Shown here one piece after another: positions 15,962 through 23,473 of a DNA stretch of 25,677 bases. This DNA is from JACMLX01 sp031374935 (GTDB taxonomy: Bacteria > Gemmatimonadota > Gemmatimonadetes > Gemmatimonadales > Gemmatimonadaceae). The stretch's first letter is position 1. Every line of letters begins with the position of its first letter. Below the pieces are notes generated by a model that was not told the origin of the DNA, did not search any database, and worked only from the letters and a program-made list of their open reading frames with translations. A program made the position numbers and the translations under genes. Location of the stretch: contig JANMHB010000048.1 of the NCBI GenBank assembly GCA_031374935.1, positions 1-25,677 on the forward strand. Reading direction: 5' to 3'.

Positions 15962-16284
15962 CGGCGGAGACGATCTTCTGGGCGGCCCTGCTGGCGATGG
16001 CGGCGTGGTTCCTCTATCGCCGGCGCATCGATGTGGCGGCCACCATCGATCTCGAGGCGACGGACCGCGAGCTGCACGCACATGTCGTGCTCGATGGGAT
16101 TGAGATCAATGAAGGGGATGAGGTGCTGGTGCATGGCGCGCCATGCTTCATCCCGCTCAACGAAAAGCGCACGATGGCGGCGACGGCGACGGTGTCGAAG
16201 GCCAGCCTGCCACGCCGGGCCTGGGAGCGTGTCATGGGTCGGACGCGCATCACGGAACTCTATGAAGTCGGCTTCGAGGGCTGA
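15958..16284 (+). CDS. Unknown 108-aa protein with one N-terminal membrane helix
   Basis: I do not recognise this family. Residues about 5-20 (TIFWAALLAMAAWFLY) form one hydrophobic segment followed by RRR, so by the positive-inside rule the rest is probably cytoplasmic. The soluble part has short alternating stretches (HAHVVLDGIEINEGDEVLVHG) suggesting a small beta domain, then a basic segment (SLPRRAWERVMGRTRITELYEVGF). Its ATG overlaps the bchM stop (ATGA) and acsF starts 6 nt after its stop, so it is translated with ring-E genes. Candidates are an AcsF or BchM partner, or a small reaction-centre subunit; neither is shown by sequence. The tight coupling argues that it is a real gene. Confidence 0.8.
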   Translation: MTAETIFWAALLAMAAWFLYRRRIDVAATIDLEATDRELHAHVVLDGIEINEGDEVLVHGAPCFIPLNEKRTMAATATVSKASLPRRAWERVMGRTRITELYEVGFEG

Positions 16285-16290
16285 ACGCTT

Positions 16291-17382
16291 ATGTACAACA
16301 TCACGAACGACCCGGCAGCACTGACGATCGACGCTCCGCACAGCACCGCCGAGAGCACCGCGATTGCCGCGCAGGACGCCGCGCTCAATCCGCGGTTCTA
16401 TACGACGGACTTCGACGAAATGAACAAGCTGGATTTTTCGCCGATGCGGGAGCAGTGGGATGCCATGGTCCAGGAATTCAAGTCGGACCCGAACCGGAAT
16501 CATTTCAAGCGGACGCCGGAATTCGACGAGGATTTCTCGAAACTGCCGCCGAAGCTGCGCCAGGAGTTCGTGGATTTCCTGATCAGCTCCGTCACCGCGG
16601 AGTTTTCGGGCTGTATCCTGTATGCCGAGATCAAGAAGCGCTGCACGAATCCTGATGTGCGGGAGCTGTTTGGCTACATGAGTCGCGATGAAGGGCGTCA
16701 CGCCGGCTTCATCAACCACACGCTCAACGACTTCAACGTCCGGGTCGACCTGAGCTTCCTCACGCGGGCGAAGAAGTACACGTTCTTCAAGCCGAAGTTC
16801 ATCTACTACGCGACCTACCTGTCGGAAAAGATCGGGTACGCTCGCTACATCACGATCTTCCGCAACTTCGAGCAGCAGCCGGACAAGCGGTGGCACCCGA
16901 TCTTCAAGTGGTTCGACAACTGGTGTCACGACGAGTTCCGTCATGGTGAGGCGTTCGCCGTCCTGATGCGTGCGAATCCGGATTTCCTCAAGGGCATCAA
17001 CAAGTACTGGATCCGGTTCTTTCTTCTGGCGGTGTTCTGTACGATGTACGTGCGCGATCATCTTCGGGCATCGTTCTTCGGGGCGATGGGCATGTCGGTG
17101 GATGACTATGACCGGAAGGTGATCAAGCTCACGAGCCTCATCAGCAAGCAGGTGTTCCCGGTCAGCCTCGACCTCGAGAGCCCGAAGATCTGGGAACTGT
17201 TCGAGAAGATGTTCCAGCTGACCCTGGCGATCGAGGCCACCAAGAAACTGGGCGGCATCGGGGCGGCGTTGCGCCGCGCAGCGCTCAAGGTGTCGGTCGC
17301 GACGACGTTCGTGCAGCTGTATTTCCAGCCGGTCATTTCCAATGAACTGCCGGCCAACGTGCGCATGGAACCGGTGTGGTGA
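16291..17382 (+). CDS. acsF: Aerobic Mg-protoporphyrin IX monomethyl ester cyclase (AcsF)
   Basis: A 363-aa di-iron oxidative cyclase that closes ring E using molecular oxygen, giving 3,8-divinyl protochlorophyllide. The ligand motifs are present: E104 in AEFSG, DEGRH at 133-137, E194 in NFEQQ and DEFRH at 214-218. Length is normal. Presence of the oxygen-dependent enzyme, with no bchE in the window, fits an aerobic phototroph. It starts 6 nt after the unknown 108-aa gene and is followed 10 nt later by lhaA. No recognisable second subunit such as BciE or Ycf54 is seen here. Confidence 0.97.
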   Translation: MYNITNDPAALTIDAPHSTAESTAIAAQDAALNPRFYTTDFDEMNKLDFSPMREQWDAMVQEFKSDPNRNHFKRTPEFDEDFSKLPPKLRQEFVDFLISSVTAEFSGCILYAEIKKRCTNPDVRELFGYMSRDEGRHAGFINHTLNDFNVRVDLSFLTRAKKYTFFKPKFIYYATYLSEKIGYARYITIFRNFEQQPDKRWHPIFKWFDNWCHDEFRHGEAFAVLMRANPDFLKGINKYWIRFFLLAVFCTMYVRDHLRASFFGAMGMSVDDYDRKVIKLTSLISKQVFPVSLDLESPKIWELFEKMFQLTLAIEATKKLGGIGAALRRAALKVSVATTFVQLYFQPVISNELPANVRMEPVW

Positions 17383-17392
17383 ACCGGTGAGT

Positions 17393-18820
17393 ATGGCAAG
17401 CGTTCCGCGGAGGCCGCTGGTCTCGCGACTGGTCTCGCGCTTCGGCCCCAGCATCCTGCCGTTCGCCGATGTTGCGACGGACGAGTTGCCGTTGCCGCGC
17501 TTGTTGCGACTTGGGCTGCTGCAGTTCACGGTGGCACTGGCGACGACGCTGATGGCGGGCACACTCAATCGTGTGATGATCGTCGAGTTGAAACTGCCGG
17601 CGCTGGTGGTCGGCTTGATGCTCGCGATCCCGTTGCTGACCGCACCGTTCAGGGCGCTGATCGGGTATCGGTCGGACACGCACGTGTCGGTGCTCGGCTG
17701 GCGTCGCGTGCCGTACATCTGGTTTGGGACGCTGATGCAGTTCGGTGGCCTGGCGATCATGCCGGTGGCGCTGTTCATACTTGCCGGCGATACGCACGGA
17801 CACCGCGGCGTGGGTGTGGCGGCAAGTTTTCTCGCGTTCCTGTGCACGGGGCTCGGCTCGCACATGGTGCAGACCGCGGGGCTGGCGCTGGCGACCGATA
17901 TCACGCCGGCGAAGGATCAGCCGCGCGTGGTCGCGCTGCTCTACGTGATGCTGCTGGTCGGCATGGTGGTGGCCAGCCTGAGCTACGGTGCGATGCTGCG
18001 GAACTTCAACAAGGTTGTCCTGATCCAGGTGATTCAAGGGGCGGCGGAAGTGACGCTCCTGCTCAACATCTTCGCGGTCTGGAAACAGGAGGTTCGCGGC
18101 TCAGCGCCAACGAAGAAGCCGGAGGTTCCACGGCCGTCCTTTCTGATGGCCTGGCGGCGATTCGTTGCGGAGTGCCCGCAGCTGATCCGGCTCCTGACAG
18201 CCGTCGGTGTCGGGACGTTCGCCTTCACACTGCAGGACGTGTTGCTGGAGCCGTTTGGAGGGCAGGTGCTGCACCTCGGCGTTGCCGCGACGACGCTGCT
18301 GACCGGTGTCATGGCGGTGGGAGCGATCATGAGTTTCGCGATCGCGGCGCGGCGGGCGCAGTTGGGCGCCGATCCGATCCGACTGTGCGGGGCGGGCGCG
18401 GTGGCAGGGATGTTCGGTTTTGCACTGATCGTGCTCTCGGCGCCGATTGGCTCGTCGGGCCTGCTGATGAGCGGGGCGCTGCTGATCGGTTTCGGCAACG
18501 GGTTGTTCAGCGTCGGGACATTGCTTCGTGTGATGGCATTGCCGCATGCAGGTGAACATGGCCTTGCGCTGGGTGCATGGGGCGCCGTCCAGGCAACGGC
18601 CGCCGGGGTGGCGATGGCGGTTGCTGGCGGGATTCGAGACGGCGTGGTATCGGCGCTGGATGGGCGCACGGCCGCATCGCCAAGCGCCGGGTACGTCGTC
18701 ACCTACCTGGTGGCCATCGTCGGTTTGTTTGTGTTGTTGGTTGTGCTCGGTCCTCTGGCGGCGAATCGTCGCTCGGAGATTCGTCACGTCCCGTTCGGCA
18801 TTGCCGAGTTTCCGGCGTAA
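17393..18820 (+). CDS. lhaA: LhaA: LH1 assembly factor of the PucC MFS family
   Basis: A 475-aa membrane protein with about twelve hydrophobic segments, of the PucC/LhaA/Bch2 family. The hallmark NRVMIVELKLPALVVGL is near residue 60, then RALIGYRSDTHVSVLGWRRVPYIW, typical of LhaA, and LEPFGGQVLHL in the second half. LhaA is needed for LH1 antenna assembly around the reaction centre. Its position upstream of puhA matches the lhaA-puhABC order in purple bacteria. The start is ATG 17393; an in-frame GTG at 17387 is also possible, and the ribosome-binding site is weak for both. It is the second PucC-type paralogue in the window. Confidence 0.92.
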   Translation: MASVPRRPLVSRLVSRFGPSILPFADVATDELPLPRLLRLGLLQFTVALATTLMAGTLNRVMIVELKLPALVVGLMLAIPLLTAPFRALIGYRSDTHVSVLGWRRVPYIWFGTLMQFGGLAIMPVALFILAGDTHGHRGVGVAASFLAFLCTGLGSHMVQTAGLALATDITPAKDQPRVVALLYVMLLVGMVVASLSYGAMLRNFNKVVLIQVIQGAAEVTLLLNIFAVWKQEVRGSAPTKKPEVPRPSFLMAWRRFVAECPQLIRLLTAVGVGTFAFTLQDVLLEPFGGQVLHLGVAATTLLTGVMAVGAIMSFAIAARRAQLGADPIRLCGAGAVAGMFGFALIVLSAPIGSSGLLMSGALLIGFGNGLFSVGTLLRVMALPHAGEHGLALGAWGAVQATAAGVAMAVAGGIRDGVVSALDGRTAASPSAGYVVTYLVAIVGLFVLLVVLGPLAANRRSEIRHVPFGIAEFPA

Positions 18821-18865
18821 TTGTCGCGACGGTTCGCACCAGTCCCTCAGCTGGAAGGAGCAGGC

Positions 18866-19075
18866 ATGTTCAGGAATTTCACGCCGTACATCGATGTCAC
18901 GCAGATGGTGCTGTACGTGTTCTGGTTTGCGTTCTTCGGCCTGATTCTCTACTTGCGCCGCGAGGACAAGCGGGAAGGGTACCCGCTGCTGTCGGATGAA
19001 CCGGGCCGCATCGTGCAGGGCTTTCCCCCGTATCCCGGGCCGAAGGAGTTCATTCCCACCCACAAGGAGCACTAG
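18866..19075 (+). CDS. puhA: Reaction-centre H subunit, membrane-anchor part (split PuhA, N-terminal)
   Basis: A 69-aa protein corresponding to the N-terminal quarter of PuhA: a periplasmic start, one membrane helix (about residues 11-30, DVTQMVLYVFWFAFFGLILY) and the highly conserved LRREDKREGYPL (31-42) at the cytoplasmic membrane face. It ends at TAG 19073-19075, where normal PuhA (about 255 aa) continues. The ATG at 18866 has AAGGAG 5 nt upstream. The second part begins three bases after the stop, in the same frame, with its own ribosome-binding site. I recall that the G. phototrophica reaction centre also has a two-chain H subunit, but cannot verify that here. Confidence 0.92.
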   Translation: MFRNFTPYIDVTQMVLYVFWFAFFGLILYLRREDKREGYPLLSDEPGRIVQGFPPYPGPKEFIPTHKEH

Positions 19076-19078
19076 TCC

Positions 19079-19654
19079 ATGTCAGATGTCGTCGTTCCCA
19101 AGAATGCGCGGCCTGTTGACGTGAACTTTGGCGCGCCGCTGGAACCGATTGGCAACCCGCTGACGGCGGGAATCGGGCCGGGCGCATGGGCGGAGCGTGC
19201 TGATCGTCCCGATCTCACGATCAAAGGAGCCGCGCGGATCGTCCCGATGCGCGTCGCCACCGATTTTTTTGTCGCCCATGAGGATCCGGATCCGCGTGGT
19301 CTGGATGTGAAGGGCATGGATGGCGCGGTTGGTGGCAAGGTGGTGGAGCTGTGGGTCGACCGCAGCGAGCCCTGCCTGCGCTATCTCGAGGTCAGTGTGG
19401 CAGGCGGTGGCACGCGGTTGTTTCCAGTGCCCTTCATGCGCATGCCGCGACCGTCGAACTGGTTGCCGTTCATGAGTGTCGGACCGTCCGCGACGCACGT
19501 GCAGATCGACGTGCTGAAGGCGGCGGACTTCGCGGGAATTCCGCAGATCAAGTCACCCGATCTCGTGACGTTGCTCGAAGAGGACAAGATCAGTGCGTAT
19601 TTCGGTGCCGGCTCCCTGTGGAATTCGGATCTCCGCTTCGGGCCGTTGGTGTAA
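19079..19654 (+). CDS. puhA: Reaction-centre H subunit, cytoplasmic part (split PuhA, C-terminal)
   Basis: A 191-aa soluble protein equal to the cytoplasmic beta-barrel domain of PuhA, which caps the L/M core and shapes the proton path to QB. Recognisable blocks are GIGPGAWAERADRPDL, KVVELWVDRSEPCLRYLEV, FAGIPQIKSPDLVTLLEEDKI and AYFGAG. Translation can start independently: AAGGAG at 19064-19069, inside the last codons of the first half, lies 9 nt upstream of the ATG at 19079. Without its own membrane helix it must be held by contacts with the small chain, L and M. Its TAA overlaps the puhB ATG (TAATG). Confidence 0.93.
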   Translation: MSDVVVPKNARPVDVNFGAPLEPIGNPLTAGIGPGAWAERADRPDLTIKGAARIVPMRVATDFFVAHEDPDPRGLDVKGMDGAVGGKVVELWVDRSEPCLRYLEVSVAGGGTRLFPVPFMRMPRPSNWLPFMSVGPSATHVQIDVLKAADFAGIPQIKSPDLVTLLEEDKISAYFGAGSLWNSDLRFGPLV

Positions 19655-20331
19655 TGTCGGAGATCGTCGAACATGTCGGCCCCGATGGGGAGGTGAGCCG
19701 ACTCCCCGCGGGCGAGCGCGTGCTCTGGACAGGGCAGCCCGACCAGCGCGCACTGGCGCGCTACTTCCTGCGGGAACGGTGGTTCCTCGCCTTCGTCGTG
19801 TTTTCGTTCTCGATCGGCGCCGCCGAATCGATGCAGTACGCCGAAGGTGCAGGTCCGCGCGTGGTCGGTGTGGCGACGCTCAGTGTCATCATGGCGTTGG
19901 TCGCGATCGTCAGCATTCGCCTGCTGGCCTGGCAGATGGCAAAGTCGTCGCAATACGTGATCACGGACCGGCGGGTCTATTTCAATATCGGGATCGTGAT
20001 GCGCGCCGATGCGAACATCCCGTACTCGAGTGTCGAGGGCGTGGATCTCCGCCGCCGCTCTGATGGATCGGCCGATCTGATGGTGACGCTGAGCGGTGAC
20101 CATGAGATTCCGTGGCTGCTGCTTTTTCCGCACATGACCTGGCGCGGCACCACTCGCGGGCGCCCGACGTTCCGCGCGCTACGGAATCCACAAGTCGCGG
20201 CTGACGCGGTGGTTGGTGCGCTGCGTGCCTACGCGCAGCATGATGGACCCGAGGTTGCCGGTGCGAGTGCTGTGACGGTGCCGTCCAGCGTCCGTCAGTC
20301 CATTGCAACCACCACTCCGTCGCCCGCGTAA
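19654..20331 (+). CDS. puhB: PuhB, photosynthetic complex assembly protein
   Basis: A 225-aa membrane protein required for reaction-centre and RC-LH1 assembly in purple bacteria. Family features include LPAGERVLWTGQPD near residues 17-30 and hydrophobic segments at about 43-58 and 70-92. A PH-like (bPH2-type) section follows, with YVITDRRVYFNIGIVMRADANIPYSSVEGVDLR and DLMVTLSGDHEIP. The ATG at 19654 overlaps the stop of the split puhA by one base. The last 30 residues are low complexity. No puhC or puhE follows; crtB comes 28 nt later. Confidence 0.93.
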   Translation: MSEIVEHVGPDGEVSRLPAGERVLWTGQPDQRALARYFLRERWFLAFVVFSFSIGAAESMQYAEGAGPRVVGVATLSVIMALVAIVSIRLLAWQMAKSSQYVITDRRVYFNIGIVMRADANIPYSSVEGVDLRRRSDGSADLMVTLSGDHEIPWLLLFPHMTWRGTTRGRPTFRALRNPQVAADAVVGALRAYAQHDGPEVAGASAVTVPSSVRQSIATTTPSPA

Positions 20332-20359
20332 GGGTGGCACGGCCCCGAGGCACCATGGG

Positions 20360-21268
20360 ATGGTGACATTCGAGAGTCTGGTGTGCGGGAACATCGTGCG
20401 ACGTCATGCACGGACGTTCGCGCTGGCGAGTGCGTTCCTGCCGCTGACCAAGCGGCGCGCGACCTATGCGCTGTATGCATTCTGCCGCCTGGCTGACGAT
20501 GCCGTCGATCGCGCAGGCCCCGGCGGCCGCGACGCCGTGCGCGCGTCGCTGCGCAAGTTGCGCACGCAGCTGGATGATGCGCTCGCAGGCGGCCTGGCCG
20601 GGCCGGTGATGCATGAAACCGCGTGGGCGATCCGGCGCTACGGCATTCCACTGGCTCCGGTGGATGAACTGGTGGACGGCGTCGCATGCGACCTCGATCC
20701 GACCGACTACCGCGACTGGCCCTCGCTGCAGGCCTACTGTGAGGGGGTCGCGAGCAGCGTGGGTGAACTGTGCACACACGTCTTCGGCGTCATGGGCGGC
20801 GAGTCGAACCGCGAGCGTGCGATCGTATGTGCGAGGACGCTCGGCGTTGCGATGCAGATCACCAACATCCTGCGTGACGTGGGCGAAGACGCCGGCAACG
20901 GCCGCTGTTACCTGCCGGATGACTCGCTGCGCGGCGCCGGCCTGACGCGCGAGCAGGTGCTGGCGCGCGATGTGGATGTGCGATCGCCGGCGTGGCGTGC
21001 GATGATGCGCCACTTCGTGGCACAGGCGCGCGTGCTGTACCGCGAAGCGCTGCCCGGCATCGAACTACTCGCACCGGATTCACGGCGCTGTGCGCAGGCC
21101 TGTGCCGTTGGCTACGCCGCCATTCTGGAGGCGATCGAGGAGGCGGAGTACGATACGGTGTCGATGCGCGCGCATATCGGGTTCCGGCGCAAGACGAAGC
21201 TGATGCTGTCGCTGTATCGCGTGGGCAATCCCGCTGCGCTGGTCGCGGGCGAGCCAGCTGTGGCCTGA
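20360..21268 (+). CDS. crtB: 15-cis-phytoene synthase (CrtB)
   Basis: A 302-aa squalene/phytoene synthase-family enzyme that condenses two geranylgeranyl diphosphates to phytoene, the entry to carotenoids. The two Asp-rich substrate/Mg2+ motifs are DDAVD (46-50) and DVGED (173-177, followed by NGRCYLP); YALYAFCRLADD and QITNILRDVGEDA are family signatures. The ATG at 20360 is preferred over a longer frame from 20303 because GAGG lies 9 nt upstream and the extra residues are unlike the family. It is the last gene of the plus-strand operon, and no other carotenoid gene is in the window. It converges with the hydrolase gene, leaving only 12 nt between the stops. Confidence 0.95.
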   Translation: MVTFESLVCGNIVRRHARTFALASAFLPLTKRRATYALYAFCRLADDAVDRAGPGGRDAVRASLRKLRTQLDDALAGGLAGPVMHETAWAIRRYGIPLAPVDELVDGVACDLDPTDYRDWPSLQAYCEGVASSVGELCTHVFGVMGGESNRERAIVCARTLGVAMQITNILRDVGEDAGNGRCYLPDDSLRGAGLTREQVLARDVDVRSPAWRAMMRHFVAQARVLYREALPGIELLAPDSRRCAQACAVGYAAILEAIEEAEYDTVSMRAHIGFRRKTKLMLSLYRVGNPAALVAGEPAVA

Positions 21269-21280
21269 CACGTCGTCGGT

Positions 21281-22132
21281 TCAGGAGGCAGCGCGGCTCT
21301 GCAGCCAACTGATGACGGTGTCGACGGCCGCCTGTCGATCCGGTTCGTTGAAGATTTCGTGGTAGGACTGATCAAACCGCCGCACGGTGACCACCGGCGC
21401 CGGGAGGGAGGCCGCGAACTCCTCGGAGCCACGCGGATGCACGATTCGGTCGTCCCCGGCGTACAGCACCAGCGTCGGCGTGGTCCAGCGCGCCGCCGCG
21501 GCCCGCGCCGAGTCACCGGCCGTCACAATCCCGTGCGCGAGCCTCGCTGAGACGCGATCATGCACCAGGGGGTCGTTGACGTACGCCGCCACGACGGCCG
21601 GATCACGCGAGATGAACCTGGGGTTCAGGCCGTTGTGGACCGTGACGTCGGGACCGATGTGCCGCAGCGTGTTCATCATGATGCGTTGCATGAACGAGAG
21701 GTCGGTGCGCAGCGCGGCGGACGAGAGAATCAGCGCATCAGCCGCATCCCGACGGTGTGCGATGGCCCATGCCGCGAACGCACCGCCCATGCTGTGGCCG
21801 AGCAGGATGATCGGCCGGGCAGACTCACTGCGCGAGGCCGTGGCACGCGCGAAGTTGAGCGTCTCGATGATGTCATCCCGAATCGTTTCGGACGACGGAA
21901 CGGCGCCCCGCGCGCCGGCGGAACGGCCATGTCCACGGTGGTCAGACGCGTGCACCTCCCACCTCGCGTCACTCAGCGCGCGCGCGAGATACTGGTAGCG
22001 ACCGGCGTGCTCGCCGAGGCCATGCGCGATGACTACCGTGCCAAGCGGCGGCTCCGATGGTGTCCAGACTCGAAGCGCGAGCTGGAATCCGTCGCGAAGT
22101 GTGATCCGGCGTTCGACGGGCGTAACGGGCAT
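21281..22132 (-). CDS. Alpha/beta hydrolase, monoacylglycerol lipase/lysophospholipase-like
   Basis: A serine hydrolase of the Hydrolase_4 (monoglyceride lipase-like) type, 283 aa from the ATG at 22132; an in-frame GTG at 22168 would add 12 residues. Neither start has a clear ribosome-binding site. The oxyanion and lid-side motif VVIAHGLGEHAGRY and the nucleophile motif GHSMGG (Ser114) are present, with the acid in YAGDDRIVHP (Asp228) and the catalytic histidine in SYHEIFNEP (His258), so the triad is complete. It lies 165 nt downstream of pufC on the same strand, beyond a hairpin. A link to photosynthesis, for example lipid or pigment-ester turnover, is only suggested by position. Confidence 0.88.
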   Translation of the reverse strand: MPVTPVERRITLRDGFQLALRVWTPSEPPLGTVVIAHGLGEHAGRYQYLARALSDARWEVHASDHRGHGRSAGARGAVPSSETIRDDIIETLNFARATASRSESARPIILLGHSMGGAFAAWAIAHRRDAADALILSSAALRTDLSFMQRIMMNTLRHIGPDVTVHNGLNPRFISRDPAVVAAYVNDPLVHDRVSARLAHGIVTAGDSARAAAARWTTPTLVLYAGDDRIVHPRGSEEFAASLPAPVVTVRRFDQSYHEIFNEPDRQAAVDTVISWLQSRAAS

Positions 22133-22235
22133 GAGGTGTATGCCGGGAAGGGATGGTGTAAAAGTCACCGGTAGGTGGTCGTTGCGCCATGACCGTTCGC
22201 AGGGTGCCGCACCAGCACACAGCCCGAACGCACCA

Positions 22236-22267
22236 CGCGCCCGGATCGATGACTTGACCCGGGCGCG
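22236..22267 (-). terminator. GC-rich hairpin downstream of pufC
   Basis: CGCGCCCGG (22236-22244) and CCGGGCGCG (22259-22267) form a perfect 9-bp stem around a 14-nt loop, 30 nt past the pufC stop. There is no T-run after it on the minus strand, so it may be a weak or Rho-assisted terminator, or an mRNA-stabilising structure at the end of the puf transcript, as known for puf operons. It occupies most of the short gap between pufC and the hydrolase; I see no other feature there. Confidence 0.5.
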
Positions 22268-22297
22268 CGACGACGGCGATGTCTGGAAGAGCGCTCG

Positions 22298-23473
22298 TTA
22301 CGGTGTCGGCCGGATGGGCACCGGAGCCGCTGCGGGCATCGCAGGGGCGGGTGTGACTCCCATCGCGACATTGATCCCGGCTGCACTCGCCGTCGAAAGC
22401 GCATCACTCAGCTTTGCACCGCTTGGAATCGGCACTGGTGCCGTCAGTGGTGAACCATCGTAAACCGGCGTGCCGCTGCCATCCAGCGGACCGGAAATGG
22501 CGTCCCAGCCCGGAGCTCCCCAAAGTGCAGGGTAATCCTTGACCATCTTCGCGCCATAGAGTGGCTTGTAGATGCCGTTGTGGCACGTGACGCACTGCAG
22601 CTTGGGAGCGTCACCGTGTTCGCCGAGGCGACTGCGGGGATAGACCGGCTGCAGTGGGTTCAGGTAGTTCGTGTTCAGATCCCGCAGCATCGTCGTCCCG
22701 TAGAGCGCCACCACGCGCTTCGGCGTTGACTGCTCCCAATCGCCGAAGTTACGGGTATTGTGGCAATACGTACAGTTCACACCGAGCGCCTTCGACTGGG
22801 TGATCATGAGGGCGTAGGTGTTGTACGTCTGCCGGATGGCCGTACGATTGGACGCGCTACCCGGCTGCGGTTCAATCGTATGACTCTGCACCCGGATGTC
22901 ATCGCGATCCAGATAGTGCCGGAGGATCTGATTCTCATTGCTGTAGAACCAGAGTCCGTTCGGCAGCGGCTTGCCGCGATGGCAGGTGTAACACGTGACA
23001 CCCGTGCCACCCACGTGGTTGGTGTAGTCGCTGTTCACGCGCCGGGTCATGCGGAGCATCATGCGACTCACCAGCTTCGTGTAGATGAGTCTCCCGTCGG
23101 GATACGAATCGGTGGCGAAGTTCGCCGTGTTGTGGCAGTAGGCGCAGTTGCCTGCGCCGCCCGCCACCCAGGAGCTCATCGCCGTCATCGTCCGCCCGAA
23201 CTCGGCGGCGCTGATGTTGGTGAGCACCTGCACGTTCTTGTACTGGCCCGGGGGGCCAGGCGGTGCGGCCGGGAGAGCTTTCGGCGCCTGGTTGTACGCG
23301 GCGGTCGCCGCCACATCCTGCGGATCGTAATTCGTCTCCATGCCCACGCCACGGTAGCCGTGCTGTGCGATCTTTTTCGGTCCCGGCTTCAACATATCCG
23401 GAAACTTGTTACAGGCGCCCAGCGCAACCAACGAAAGCACCGCAGCGAGACGCACTGTCTGACGCCTGATCAT
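22298..23473 (-). CDS. pufC: Tetraheme cytochrome subunit of the reaction centre (PufC)
   Basis: A 391-aa periplasmic lipoprotein that passes electrons from soluble donors to the oxidised special pair. The signal peptide ends in a lipobox LGAC, with the lipidated cysteine C21. Four c-type haem motifs CxxCH lie at 110-114, 161-165, 234-238 and 294-298, so the full tetraheme set is present. Candidate axial Met ligands are in RTMTAMSSWV and SRMMLRM; NHVGG (H153) probably supplies the His of the bis-His haem. The last 40 or so residues are Ala/Pro-rich and look like a disordered tail. Its ATG overlaps the pufM stop (ATGA), so it is coupled to the unusual pufM-OmpA fusion. Confidence 0.96.
   Translation of the reverse strand: MIRRQTVRLAAVLSLVALGACNKFPDMLKPGPKKIAQHGYRGVGMETNYDPQDVAATAAYNQAPKALPAAPPGPPGQYKNVQVLTNISAAEFGRTMTAMSSWVAGGAGNCAYCHNTANFATDSYPDGRLIYTKLVSRMMLRMTRRVNSDYTNHVGGTGVTCYTCHRGKPLPNGLWFYSNENQILRHYLDRDDIRVQSHTIEPQPGSASNRTAIRQTYNTYALMITQSKALGVNCTYCHNTRNFGDWEQSTPKRVVALYGTTMLRDLNTNYLNPLQPVYPRSRLGEHGDAPKLQCVTCHNGIYKPLYGAKMVKDYPALWGAPGWDAISGPLDGSGTPVYDGSPLTAPVPIPSGAKLSDALSTASAAGINVAMGVTPAPAMPAAAPVPIRPTP

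Noticed and set aside
18866..19654. In-frame TAG in puhA as a recoded (readthrough or pyrrolysine) codon or a simple pseudogene
   Set aside because: A strong Shine-Dalgarno at proper spacing precedes the ATG right after the TAG, and both parts keep conserved PuhA residues; two separate chains explain the data better. No recoding signal is visible.
21264..21285. Bidirectional terminator between crtB and the hydrolase gene
   Set aside because: Only a 5-bp CCTGA/TCAGG repeat around a 12-nt loop spanning both stop codons, with no T-run; too weak to call.
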